Assembly (NCBI GenBank): GCA_002746275.1
Contig: NVWR01000001.1
Location: forward strand, 784,979-790,233
Length of the DNA stretch: 5,255 nucleotides
Direction: 5' to 3'
From: Rhodobiaceae bacterium
Lineage (GTDB): Bacteria; Pseudomonadota; Alphaproteobacteria; Parvibaculales; Parvibaculaceae
Part shown: positions 1 through 5,255 of the stretch, piece by piece
How positions within the stretch are numbered: the first letter of the stretch is position 1
How the letters are laid out: the number at the start of each line of letters is the position of its first letter
The notes under the pieces: model-generated
Databases searched by the model: none
The model's input: only the letters and a program-made list of their open reading frames with translations
What the model was told of the DNA's origin: nothing
Made by a program: the position numbers and the translations under genes

Positions 1-282
1 GCCAATGACCCGTTCAGCGGCGAAGCAGGTCGCGCAAAGGGTGCGGCCCGCCAGTTGGAAGCACGCAGACACCACGACACCTGGGACCGCCTGCCGAACA
101 TCCCCCACCCCACTTTGATCTGTGGCGGAAAGTATGACGGCATCGCTCTACCGGAAACCCAGACAAAAATGGCAGGCCGCATTCCGAACGCGACCCTTGC
201 TCTGTTTGAAGGCGGGCACCTGTTCATGCCTCAGGACCGCACGGCCATACCTGCTATGATCGCATTTCTTGACGAAACCTGA
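1..282 (+). CDS. alpha/beta hydrolase, C-terminal fragment (5' end outside the window)
   Basis: The reading frame is open from base 1 to the TGA at 280-282 and gives 93 residues, so the true start lies upstream; the TTG at 55 is just an internal codon. The fragment matches the last third of an alpha/beta-hydrolase fold. A strand of the type PHPTLICGGKYDGI puts the probable acid of the catalytic triad at Asp46 of the fragment, and FEGGHLF puts the probable catalytic His at residue 73, with 27 residues between them as is usual in the family. The nucleophile elbow (GxSxG) would be upstream and cannot be checked. These enzymes hydrolyse esters, lactones, thioesters or C-C bonds, and the substrate here is unknown. 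A crotonase-fold gene follows 54 nt downstream on the same strand, which suggests one operon. The fold call is good; the specific function is open. Confidence 0.85.
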   Translation, partial: ANDPFSGEAGRAKGAARQLEARRHHDTWDRLPNIPHPTLICGGKYDGIALPETQTKMAGRIPNATLALFEGGHLFMPQDRTAIPAMIAFLDET

Positions 283-336
283 ACTCAATATACAAAACGC
301 TTATGTGAACCAGCACTGTTTGAGGAGTATGCCCGC

Positions 337-1143
337 ATGGGGTCGCAAATAACATCACCCACCGACAAGATGATCGCCCGCAAAGAAGGCGCCATTGGAT
401 GGATGATCTTCAACAATCCCACGCGGCACAATGCAGTCAGCCTGGACATGTGGCAGGCCGTACCAGCCATCCTTGACGCCTTCGAAGCAGACCCAGAGAT
501 ACGCTCCATCGTGCTCACCGGCGCTGGGGAAAAATCCTTCGTCGCGGGAGCCGACATTTCTCAGTTTGAGCAGACCCGCTCCAGCCCCGAAAAGGTTCAG
601 GAATACGAAGACATCTCGACAACCGCTTTTGATCGAATTGCCTCCTGCGTATGCCCGACCATTGCCATGATTGATGGATACTGCATTGGTGGCGGTCTGG
701 GCATAGCGCTAGCATGTGACTTGCGCATTGCAGCGGAAGGATCAACCTTCGGCATTCCAGCCGCCAAGCTGGGCCTCGCCTACCCCCTTTCGTCGACCAA
801 ACGATTGGTTGATGTTGTCGGCCCGTCTTCCGCCAAGGAAATATTCTTCACAGCACGCCGCTTCACCCATGAGGAAGCATTGGACATGGGGCTCATCAAC
901 CGGGTCTTGCCCAAGGCAGAGTTGAAAACTTACATACACTCGACCTGCGCGCAGATCGATGACAACGCGCCTCTCACCGTGCAGAACGAAAAGAAAATCA
1001 TAGACGAGATCATCCGCGCGACCGACGGCTATGACACCAAAGCCTGTTTGCGTCTGATCGCCGAATGCTTTGGCAGCGACGATTATGCAGAGGGCCGAGC
1101 CGCTTTCATGGAAAAGCGCAAGCCGGTCTTCAAAGGAAAATAA
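337..1143 (+). CDS. crotonase-fold protein (enoyl-CoA hydratase/isomerase family) lacking both classical catalytic glutamates
   Basis: 268 aa, the normal length for a single-domain crotonase. The ATG at 337 is supported by GAGGAG at 322-327, 9 nt upstream; the alternative Met12 has no such site. Visible family landmarks are AGAD at residues 70-73 (first oxyanion-hole segment), IDGYCIGGG around 112-120 (second oxyanion glycine, middle G119), ACDLRIA at 126-132, and the C-terminal EGRAAFMEKRKPVF tail. The fold binds acyl-CoA thioesters and stabilises an enolate. Aligned by eye to rat mitochondrial crotonase, the two general acid/base glutamates (Glu144, Glu164) fall on Gly122 and Ala142, so ordinary syn-hydration of enoyl-CoA is doubtful. 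Other crotonase chemistries (isomerisation, decarboxylation, thioester or C-C hydrolysis) are possible. It lies between an alpha/beta hydrolase and an SDR gene, probably cotranscribed. Family certain, reaction unknown. Confidence 0.93.
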   Translation: MGSQITSPTDKMIARKEGAIGWMIFNNPTRHNAVSLDMWQAVPAILDAFEADPEIRSIVLTGAGEKSFVAGADISQFEQTRSSPEKVQEYEDISTTAFDRIASCVCPTIAMIDGYCIGGGLGIALACDLRIAAEGSTFGIPAAKLGLAYPLSSTKRLVDVVGPSSAKEIFFTARRFTHEEALDMGLINRVLPKAELKTYIHSTCAQIDDNAPLTVQNEKKIIDEIIRATDGYDTKACLRLIAECFGSDDYAEGRAAFMEKRKPVFKGK

Positions 1144-1179
1144 TTCATCAATCAAATTGAAACGGGGAGTGAGAACATC

Positions 1180-2025
1180 ATGGGAGAACGCCTGCGCGAT
1201 AAGGTTGCCATCATTACAGGTGGCACCAGTGGCATCGGTCGGGGGACCGTCGATCTGTTCTTAAGCGAAGGCGCCAAAGTCGTCGTCGGCGATGTGCAGG
1301 ACCATCGTGGAGAAGAAATGACCCTGAGCCTGGGGCCGGATTTTTCCTACCAGTATGCCGACGTATCGCAGGAAGCTGACGTCAAAGCGCTCATCGCCCA
1401 CACCGTGGAAAAATTTGGCCGGGTGGATTGCTTGTTCAACAATGCGGGCTTCGGGGGTGTTGGCGGAGAGCTTCACGAAATCGACATGGACGGTTTCGAC
1501 ACAACCATTGGCGTTCTCCTGAAAAGCGTCTTCCTCGGCTACAAGCATGTCATCCCGATAATGAAAGATCAGGGCGCGGGATCAATCATCTCAACTGCGA
1601 GCGTCGCCGGTCTGCAAGCGGGTTTTGGACCGCAAGTCTACTCCGCCTGCAAAGCGGCCGTTGCCCATCTGGCGAAAACCGCCTCTGTGGAGCTCGGCCC
1701 TTTCAACATCCGTTCAAATGCCATTTGCCCGGGCGGCATCGCCACGCCGATATTTGCGAACGCCTTGGACCTCGGCCCAAATGCCGCTGACGAATTCGCA
1801 GAGTTCATGAAGCCCCGGCTTGCCAAACTCCAGCCCGTCCCACGTTCCGGCATACCCAACGATATTGCTGAAATGGCCCTCTTCTTGGCATCGGATGCTT
1901 CCACCTTTATCACCGGACAAATTATTGCCGTGGATGGAGGACTGACCGCTGGCCGCGTCAGAGGGCTCTCGGACGCCATTGATTTCGAAGCAACCATCAA
2001 CGAGTTTTTGTCAAAGCAGACCTAG
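1180..2025 (+). CDS. short-chain dehydrogenase/reductase (SDR), probably NAD-dependent
   Basis: 281 aa classical SDR with a Rossmann fold. Residues 13-20 (TGGTSGIG) are the dinucleotide-binding glycine motif. Asp38 at the end of the second strand (VVGDV) points to NAD(H) rather than NADP(H). Asp61 contacts the adenine, NNAG is at 87-90, and the catalytic Ser141, Tyr154 and Lys158 (YSACK) have the standard 13- and 4-residue spacing. CPGGIATP at 183-190 follows the active site. The helix-4 Asn of the usual catalytic tetrad appears to be Leu113 (GVLLKSVFLG instead of the usual VNLKGVFLG). About 25 residues continue beyond the VDGG near the end, making the protein longer than the usual 250 aa. 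The start at 1180 has GGGGAG at 1164-1169, 10 nt upstream. It lies 36 nt after the crotonase gene, so it is probably the last gene of that operon and would oxidise or reduce a hydroxy/keto group of the same substrate. Substrate unknown. Confidence 0.95.
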   Translation: MGERLRDKVAIITGGTSGIGRGTVDLFLSEGAKVVVGDVQDHRGEEMTLSLGPDFSYQYADVSQEADVKALIAHTVEKFGRVDCLFNNAGFGGVGGELHEIDMDGFDTTIGVLLKSVFLGYKHVIPIMKDQGAGSIISTASVAGLQAGFGPQVYSACKAAVAHLAKTASVELGPFNIRSNAICPGGIATPIFANALDLGPNAADEFAEFMKPRLAKLQPVPRSGIPNDIAEMALFLASDASTFITGQIIAVDGGLTAGRVRGLSDAIDFEATINEFLSKQT

Positions 2026-2028
2026 ACC

Positions 2029-2652
2029 CTAGTAACGAAATGCCTCAGCGCCGGCTCCAAGAACAGGCACCGCACCCTCCGGACACGTTCCACTATTAGC
2101 AAACGTGTCAGCAAGATCGCGCGCCATCTGGTTGGCATTTGAATTGGCAAGAGCGTCTATGTAAGCAACATGGCAGCTCTCTCCTTCTCTGAAACGGGAC
2201 ACGACCAATAGCTGGCCTTCTCCAGAGGCCCCCGCTTCATCCATGGTCTGGTAGTGGTAACGGACAATCGTGGCAAAGGGCTCTGCGCCGACGATATTCG
2301 CCGCACGCCACTCAAGTTTCGGACCCAGCGTATTAAAAGGCGGCAACGTCTGACCGATACCATCTACTTCTTCTGTACCACCCTCATCAGTCGTTGTCGG
2401 GTCCACGGAGACAAAGTCTTCTGGCTTGAATGAGAGATAAATCCGCAGATCAGCTTCGGTTGCATACACGTCATACCCGTGAGCACCGGGGCACTTCATT
2501 TGGACGAAACCAAATTCGGAATCTTCCTCAACGATCTCACAGACCGCAAAATCAAGATCCGAATAGCGACTGGTATTTTCCGCCGCCTGAACAGACCCAA
2601 GAAACGCAGCAGCCCACAACGAACCACCCAATATGACGACCCATCTAAACAT
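2029..2652 (-). CDS. exported protein of unknown function with four cysteines
   Basis: 207 aa, no family that I can name. The N-terminus is a clear Sec-type signal peptide: Arg3, a hydrophobic stretch over about residues 4-20, and a VQA/AE cleavage site after Ala23 (or Ala24), so the mature protein should be periplasmic or secreted. There is no lipobox. The mature part has four cysteines (38, 54, 160, 190), which could form two disulfides. The middle (about 76-100) is acidic and low in structure. A distinctive block near residues 129-176 (IVRYHY, then LLVVSRF, then CHVAYIDALANSNAN) looks like the conserved core. The start is favoured by AGAGGG at 2661-2666, which lies inside the end of the upstream GST-like gene; that gene's stop is only 4 nt before this ATG, so the two are probably cotranscribed and translationally coupled. 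It converges with the SDR gene, with 3 nt between the two stops. Confidence 0.88.
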   Translation of the reverse strand: MFRWVVILGGSLWAAAFLGSVQAAENTSRYSDLDFAVCEIVEEDSEFGFVQMKCPGAHGYDVYATEADLRIYLSFKPEDFVSVDPTTTDEGGTEEVDGIGQTLPPFNTLGPKLEWRAANIVGAEPFATIVRYHYQTMDEAGASGEGQLLVVSRFREGESCHVAYIDALANSNANQMARDLADTFANSGTCPEGAVPVLGAGAEAFRY

Positions 2653-2656
2653 TTAG

Positions 2657-3763
2657 CTATCCCTCTGCCACGAGAACATTTTTCTCCCTGTTCACCCGCC
2701 GTTTCAGATCAACCTGCATCGCTTCAAGGCCCCCAACCTGATCAAGCAATGTGTCGACACTTTGGCGCTCATCAGCAGACAAGGGTTGGTAGAAATCGAG
2801 AACCCGCTGCAACATCCACTGGGAGAACGGGAACATGCCGCGCTCACCGGTAACAGGCGTACCGTCTGCATTTTTCAACGTAAAGGCCTGCTTCCCGATG
2901 GCCCGCGGGATTTTCTCACCGGGATTACTATTAATCCAATCGCCAAGCGCTGATACCATTTCACGCAGAGGCGGAAACTGTTCTTCAAAAATTCGAGAGA
3001 GAACCGGGTAGAGGGTTTCAGGCACTTCGTCATTGGCAAGGAAGGAGCCGGACTTAGGTTCAGGCGCATTCATCCGCTCCACCCACTTCGCCACATGAGG
3101 CGCGATCCGCTTCATGATCTTGCCCGACTCCGTATCCCGGTAAAGGTGCGCGTAAAGCGGCCCCATGAGCCCAAAATCACCAATGCAAGGTCGCGTCCCC
3201 AGCAGATAGGGGTGAACGGCGAAATGCGCATCTAGATCACGCAAAAATTGCTCATAGGAGGCCTCAATGGCAGGAATGGTCGCGGGCGTAATCCCCAAAA
3301 TGGGTTGCGCCCCTCTGAAGGGCCGGGAGCGCTCTTCCCCCAGCTTGATCTGCTCTTCTTCGCTCGCGTCCGGTTGAGACCCTCTGCCGAACTCCAGAAA
3401 CATCTCCTGCTCATTAAACGCCCAACGGTAATGCATCGCCGGTATCAACAACCATTCATCACCATAAAGCTCGAACAGACGCGCAACAGTGCCCTGCCGC
3501 GGCGTATCTGGATAAATCGTGGGCTCGGCAAACCGCACTTCCAGAAAATCAATAATGTCGCTGGTGTCTTGAACTGCGATGTCGTCCGGCGAAATGAGCA
3601 CCGGGATCATTGCCACGCCTGTGCGCGGCAAAATTGTCTCCAGATAGACTTTCTGCGTTGCCCGGACTTCTTCGAAGGGAATGTCCTTATAGCGCAAATA
3701 AGCCCGCACCTTGCCCGTATAGAGGGAAATTTCCGCGCCTATAAGTTGATACAAATCCGTCAT
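2657..3763 (-). CDS. long glutathione S-transferase-like protein with C-terminal extension
   Basis: 368 aa, against roughly 200-230 for ordinary cytosolic GSTs. Residues about 3-80 form a thioredoxin-like GST N-domain: the first strand LYQLIGA, the helix-1 segment YTGKVRAYLRYK, MIPVLI with the cis-Pro at 54, and DTSD at 66-69 in the place of the glutathione gamma-glutamyl-binding ES/DS motif. Residues about 170-210 hold the GST C-domain core, HPYLLGTRPCIGDFGLMGPLYAH, where Gly195-Asp196 match the N-capping box. About 130 residues follow with no assignment from me, ending in a charged helical tail. Ser13, Tyr15 or Thr17 are candidates for the catalytic hydroxyl; none is certain. The ATG at 3763 has GGGG at 3769-3772, 5 nt upstream, a modest ribosome site. 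It is followed 4 nt later by a gene for an exported protein. The enzyme would be cytosolic; whether it conjugates glutathione or does something else is unknown. Confidence 0.9.
   Translation of the reverse strand: MTDLYQLIGAEISLYTGKVRAYLRYKDIPFEEVRATQKVYLETILPRTGVAMIPVLISPDDIAVQDTSDIIDFLEVRFAEPTIYPDTPRQGTVARLFELYGDEWLLIPAMHYRWAFNEQEMFLEFGRGSQPDASEEEQIKLGEERSRPFRGAQPILGITPATIPAIEASYEQFLRDLDAHFAVHPYLLGTRPCIGDFGLMGPLYAHLYRDTESGKIMKRIAPHVAKWVERMNAPEPKSGSFLANDEVPETLYPVLSRIFEEQFPPLREMVSALGDWINSNPGEKIPRAIGKQAFTLKNADGTPVTGERGMFPFSQWMLQRVLDFYQPLSADERQSVDTLLDQVGGLEAMQVDLKRRVNREKNVLVAEG
2661..2666 (-). promoter_or_regulatory. ribosome binding site inside the 3' end of the GST-like gene
   Basis: Read on the minus strand, AGAGGG precedes the ATG of the exported-protein gene by 8 nt and lies within the last codons of the GST-like gene. 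It fixes the start of the small gene at 2652 and suggests that both are translated from one mRNA. Confidence 0.65.
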
Positions 3764-3910
3764 GACAACCCCGTCGATTTTGTGAATATGAGAAATTCCA
3801 TGCTGTTTGGGGAAAACTTACCGTGTGTTTCAGTCTGGTCCAATCAATTCAATGTTTTTTAGAGATTATCCCCCACCCTCAAGCCTTGGGTGTAACAAGG
3901 TGGTTCTGGG
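3764..3910. promoter_or_regulatory. divergent intergenic region between the GST-like and PilZ-like genes
   Basis: These 147 bases separate two divergent genes and must hold, or lie next to, the promoters for both. The stretch is richer in A and T than the coding DNA around it (notably 3841-3870, with a run of six T at 3855-3860), as expected for a promoter region. I could not find a convincing sigma-70 pair on either strand: GATTAT at 3864-3869 resembles a -10 box but has no good -35 partner. On the plus side an imperfect inverted repeat (CACCC at 3874-3878 and GGGTG at 3888-3892, with inner AA/TT pairing) lies directly before the AAGGTGG ribosome site at 3897-3903. Its role is unknown. Confidence 0.4.
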
Positions 3911-4228
3911 ATGGATAAGAGCTTCGATAATGAGAGGCGGCGAAATCGCCGTGTCGCGACCTCCATATACGGTCGCCTTGTCTATCGCGGTGTCGATACC
4001 GAATGCTTCATCAAACAAATGTCCGCCACGGGTGCCCTTGTTGAAGCAACGCCCCTGCCAGCTCTCCATGTGTCTGTTGCACTGAGTGTCCCGGGAATTG
4101 GTTTTGCCCACGGCACAAGCATTCGTTATAGCGCCGGATTGTTGTGCATTCGCCTACACCCCACCATGAGCCACGAGCAATTCATGACGGATCGTTTGGC
4201 AGATCCTGCGCGCCGCGTTCAGCACTAA
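3911..4228 (+). CDS. single-domain PilZ-like protein (possible c-di-GMP effector, degenerate motif)
   Basis: 105 aa, about the size of one PilZ domain. The start at 3911 has AAGGTGG at 3897-3903, 7 nt upstream. An arginine cluster RRRNRR at residues 9-14 sits at the start of the domain where the RxxxR c-di-GMP-binding motif belongs. It is followed by a short strand (IYGRLVYRG), then MSATGALVEA, which fits the second PilZ motif (D/N)xSxxG with Ser38 and Gly41, and then beta strands including VSVALSVPGIG and GLLCIRL. At the first position of the second motif there is Gln36 instead of Asp/Asn, so ligand affinity may be reduced or altered. Stand-alone PilZ proteins usually act by binding a partner that controls motility, polysaccharide synthesis or development; no such partner is visible here. 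The gene is divergent from the GST-like gene and 105 nt before an SDR gene. The PilZ assignment rests on motif reading alone. Confidence 0.75.
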   Translation: MDKSFDNERRRNRRVATSIYGRLVYRGVDTECFIKQMSATGALVEATPLPALHVSVALSVPGIGFAHGTSIRYSAGLLCIRLHPTMSHEQFMTDRLADPARRVQH

Positions 4229-4333
4229 CCTCCAACTCTTCTATATAGCGACATAGGCCATATTCTGCGCGCGACTCGACGTCGCTCCACCGCTACACTC
4301 GCCCAAAATGAAAATGCAAACGGGAGAGGTTCC
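4229..4333 (+). promoter_or_regulatory. upstream region of the second SDR gene
   Basis: 105 bases between the PilZ-like stop and the SDR start. TATATA at 4242-4247 could be a -10 element, with TTCAGC at 4218-4223 (overlapping the end of the PilZ-like gene) as a poor -35 at 18-nt spacing; this is weak. An eight-base palindrome CGACGTCG lies at 4277-4284. The ribosome binding site GGGAGAGG at 4322-4329 clearly supports the ATG at 4334. A nine-codon reading frame (4308-4337) ends in a TGA overlapping that ATG, but it has no ribosome site of its own. Confidence 0.3.
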
Positions 4334-5122
4334 ATGAAGTTAGACGGTGCAGTTGCCATTGTAACAGGATCAGCAGCGGGACTTGGCGCAGCGACAGCAA
4401 TACGTCTCGCAGCTTCAGGCACAAAAGTTGCCATCAATTACACAAAATCCGAACAGGAAGCCAAAGACGTTTTCAGCGCCATTGAGGCAGCCGGCGGCGA
4501 AGTCGTCATGGCCAAGGGAGATGTTTCAGACGACGACGCCTGCAAAAAGATCGTCCAGACCGTCATCGACAAATGGGGCCGCGTCGACATCCTCATAAAC
4601 AATGCCGGAACGACACAATTCGCCGATCATGACGACCTCGATGCTTTGCAAGCCGCAGACTTTCACAGAATTTATGGCGTCAACGTCATCGGTGCCTACC
4701 AGATGATCCGCGCCTGCGCGCCCTACATGAAAGAGCAAGGGGCAGGTTCCGTGGTCAACGTGTCATCCATCGCTGGCGTAACCGGCATTGGCTCATCCGT
4801 TGCCTATGCGGCATCAAAGGGCGCTCTGAATACCATGACCCTGTCTCTGGCCCGCGCTCTGGCTCCAGAAATTCGGGTCAATGCGGTATGCCCAGGCTTC
4901 ATCGGCACACGATGGTTCAAGGACGAATTCGGAGAGAACATGTTCAAGAGCATTGTTGCCAGCCAGGAAGAAAGCACACCGCTGAAGCGTGCCGGGACGC
5001 CGGAAGATATTGCCGCAACGATTGTATTTTTTGCAGGTGAAGGGTCAGATCACATCACCGGCGAAATGCTCATCACCGACGCTGGCATGCATTTGGGGTT
5101 TGCACCTCTCACCGCCCGTTAA
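4334..5122 (+). CDS. short-chain dehydrogenase/reductase (SDR), FabG-like, probably NADP-dependent
   Basis: 262 aa classical SDR with all expected landmarks. TGSAAGLG at residues 11-18 is the cofactor glycine motif, Asp63 lies in KGDVSD, NNAG is at 89-92, and the complete catalytic tetrad is Asn117 (GVNVIGAY), Ser145, Tyr158 and Lys162 (YAASK). CPGFIGT at 186-192 follows, and the protein ends with the usual strand ITGEMLITDAG. The second strand ends in INYTKSE rather than in an Asp, which favours NADP(H). The start at 4334 is backed by GGGAGAGG at 4322-4329. The overall pattern is like 3-oxoacyl-ACP reductase (FabG), but no acyl carrier or fatty-acid synthesis gene is nearby, so a dedicated ketone or hydroxyacyl reductase is as likely. 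It lies after the PilZ-like gene on the same strand and is convergent with a hydrolase gene at the right edge. It is clearly a different SDR subtype from the one at 1180-2025. Confidence 0.95.
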   Translation: MKLDGAVAIVTGSAAGLGAATAIRLAASGTKVAINYTKSEQEAKDVFSAIEAAGGEVVMAKGDVSDDDACKKIVQTVIDKWGRVDILINNAGTTQFADHDDLDALQAADFHRIYGVNVIGAYQMIRACAPYMKEQGAGSVVNVSSIAGVTGIGSSVAYAASKGALNTMTLSLARALAPEIRVNAVCPGFIGTRWFKDEFGENMFKSIVASQEESTPLKRAGTPEDIAATIVFFAGEGSDHITGEMLITDAGMHLGFAPLTAR

Positions 5123-5135
5123 GCACGACAGTCTG

Positions 5136-5153
5136 GGCGGGTCTAGGCCCGCC
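5136..5153. terminator. GC-rich inverted repeat between convergent genes, possible terminator
   Basis: GGCGGG at 5136-5141 pairs perfectly with CCCGCC at 5148-5153 around a six-base loop, 13 nt after the SDR stop. The loop contains the stop codon of the minus-strand hydrolase fragment. Position between two gene ends fits a shared bidirectional terminator, but there is no T-run on either side, so it would not be a classical intrinsic terminator. Confidence 0.35.
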
Positions 5154-5255
5154 TCAGAAATTCCAACACTGCCGTCTTGTAAGCCACATCACCAACCGCG
5201 CGCATATGATCTCGCTTGGGGATGACAAACGCCTCGCCATTTCCCATCGCTGCAG
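5143..5255 (-). CDS. alpha/beta hydrolase, C-terminal fragment (5' end outside the window)
   Basis: On the minus strand one frame runs from the right edge to a TAG at 5143-5145 and encodes 36 residues. The fragment reads FVIPKRDHMRAVGDVAYKTAVLEFLRR, the typical last stretch of an alpha/beta hydrolase: the DHM segment carries the probable catalytic His (codon 5206-5208), followed by a GD and a final helix ending in a VLEFL-type pattern. The other two minus frames give no protein-like pattern; one stops early and the other reads as an arginine- and tryptophan-rich translation. The gene converges with the SDR gene, with 20 nt between the stop codons. The nucleophile and acid are outside the window, so neither substrate nor activity can be stated. 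It is short, but the motif and the codon usage make it a probable real gene. Confidence 0.7.
   Translation of the reverse strand, partial: AAMGNGEAFVIPKRDHMRAVGDVAYKTAVLEFLRRA

Noticed and set aside
742..1155. A 137-aa minus-strand frame inside the crotonase gene.
   Set aside because: It lies completely antisense to a gene with strong family motifs and shows no motif or ribosome site of its own.
2479..2853. A 124-aa plus-strand frame across the junction of the exported-protein and GST-like genes.
   Set aside because: Its composition is low-complexity (Arg, Pro, Gln, His rich) and it is antisense to two better-supported genes.
3248..3862. A 204-aa plus-strand frame antisense to the GST-like gene.
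   Set aside because: Its translation has no protein-family pattern and is rich in Arg and Asn in the way of an antisense shadow, whereas the opposite strand has clear GST motifs.
3807..4111. Competing frames over the PilZ-like gene: 3807-4085 on the plus strand and 3866-4111 on the minus strand.
   Set aside because: Neither gives a recognisable protein or has a good ribosome site; the frame at 3911-4228 has PilZ-like motifs and AAGGTGG before its ATG.
4277..4284. The palindrome CGACGTCG as an operator for the second SDR gene.
   Set aside because: Eight bases with no extension to either side are expected by chance in DNA of this composition, and no regulator gene is adjacent.
4308..4337. Nine-codon frame MKMQTGEVP whose TGA overlaps the ATG of the second SDR gene (ATGA), like a coupled leader peptide.
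   Set aside because: It has no ribosome binding site of its own and no attenuator-like content, and the SDR has a strong site of its own at 4322-4329. Chance is the simpler explanation.

Overview
The window looks like chromosomal DNA of a moderate-GC alphaproteobacterium. This is judged from protein style (single-domain PilZ protein, many SDR, crotonase and GST paralogues), the codon choice and the strong purine-rich ribosome binding sites. No species can be named from the sequence alone. There is no sign of mobile elements, tRNA, rRNA or CRISPR, and almost all of the window is coding.

Layout. (1) Positions 1-2025, plus strand: an apparent three-gene operon. It holds the C-terminal end of an alpha/beta hydrolase (cut by the left edge), a crotonase-fold (enoyl-CoA hydratase/isomerase family) protein and a short-chain dehydrogenase/reductase (SDR). 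The gaps are 54 and 36 nt, and both downstream genes have good Shine-Dalgarno sequences. (2) Positions 2029-3763, minus strand: a two-gene unit of an unusually long (368 aa) glutathione S-transferase-like protein followed, only 4 nt after its stop, by a small exported protein of unknown function with four cysteines. Its end meets the SDR end tail to tail with 3 nt between the stop codons. (3) Positions 3911-4228, plus strand: a 105-aa single-domain PilZ-like protein, divergent from the GST gene. (4) Positions 4334-5122, plus strand: a second, more canonical SDR. (5) Positions 5143-5255, minus strand: the last 36 codons of another alpha/beta hydrolase, too short and open-ended to be found by a simple ORF search, converging on the second SDR around a GC-rich inverted repeat.

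Functionally, the first operon resembles a small catabolic module acting on a CoA ester or carbonyl compound (hydrolysis, crotonase-type chemistry, oxidoreduction). The substrate cannot be read from the sequence. The crotonase lacks both glutamates of classical enoyl-CoA hydratases, so plain hydration is not a safe annotation. The GST and exported-protein pair and the PilZ protein have no visible mechanistic link to it. I did not find a clearly new defence, mobile or RNA system; the points worth following up are atypical active sites and the GST/exported-protein pairing.
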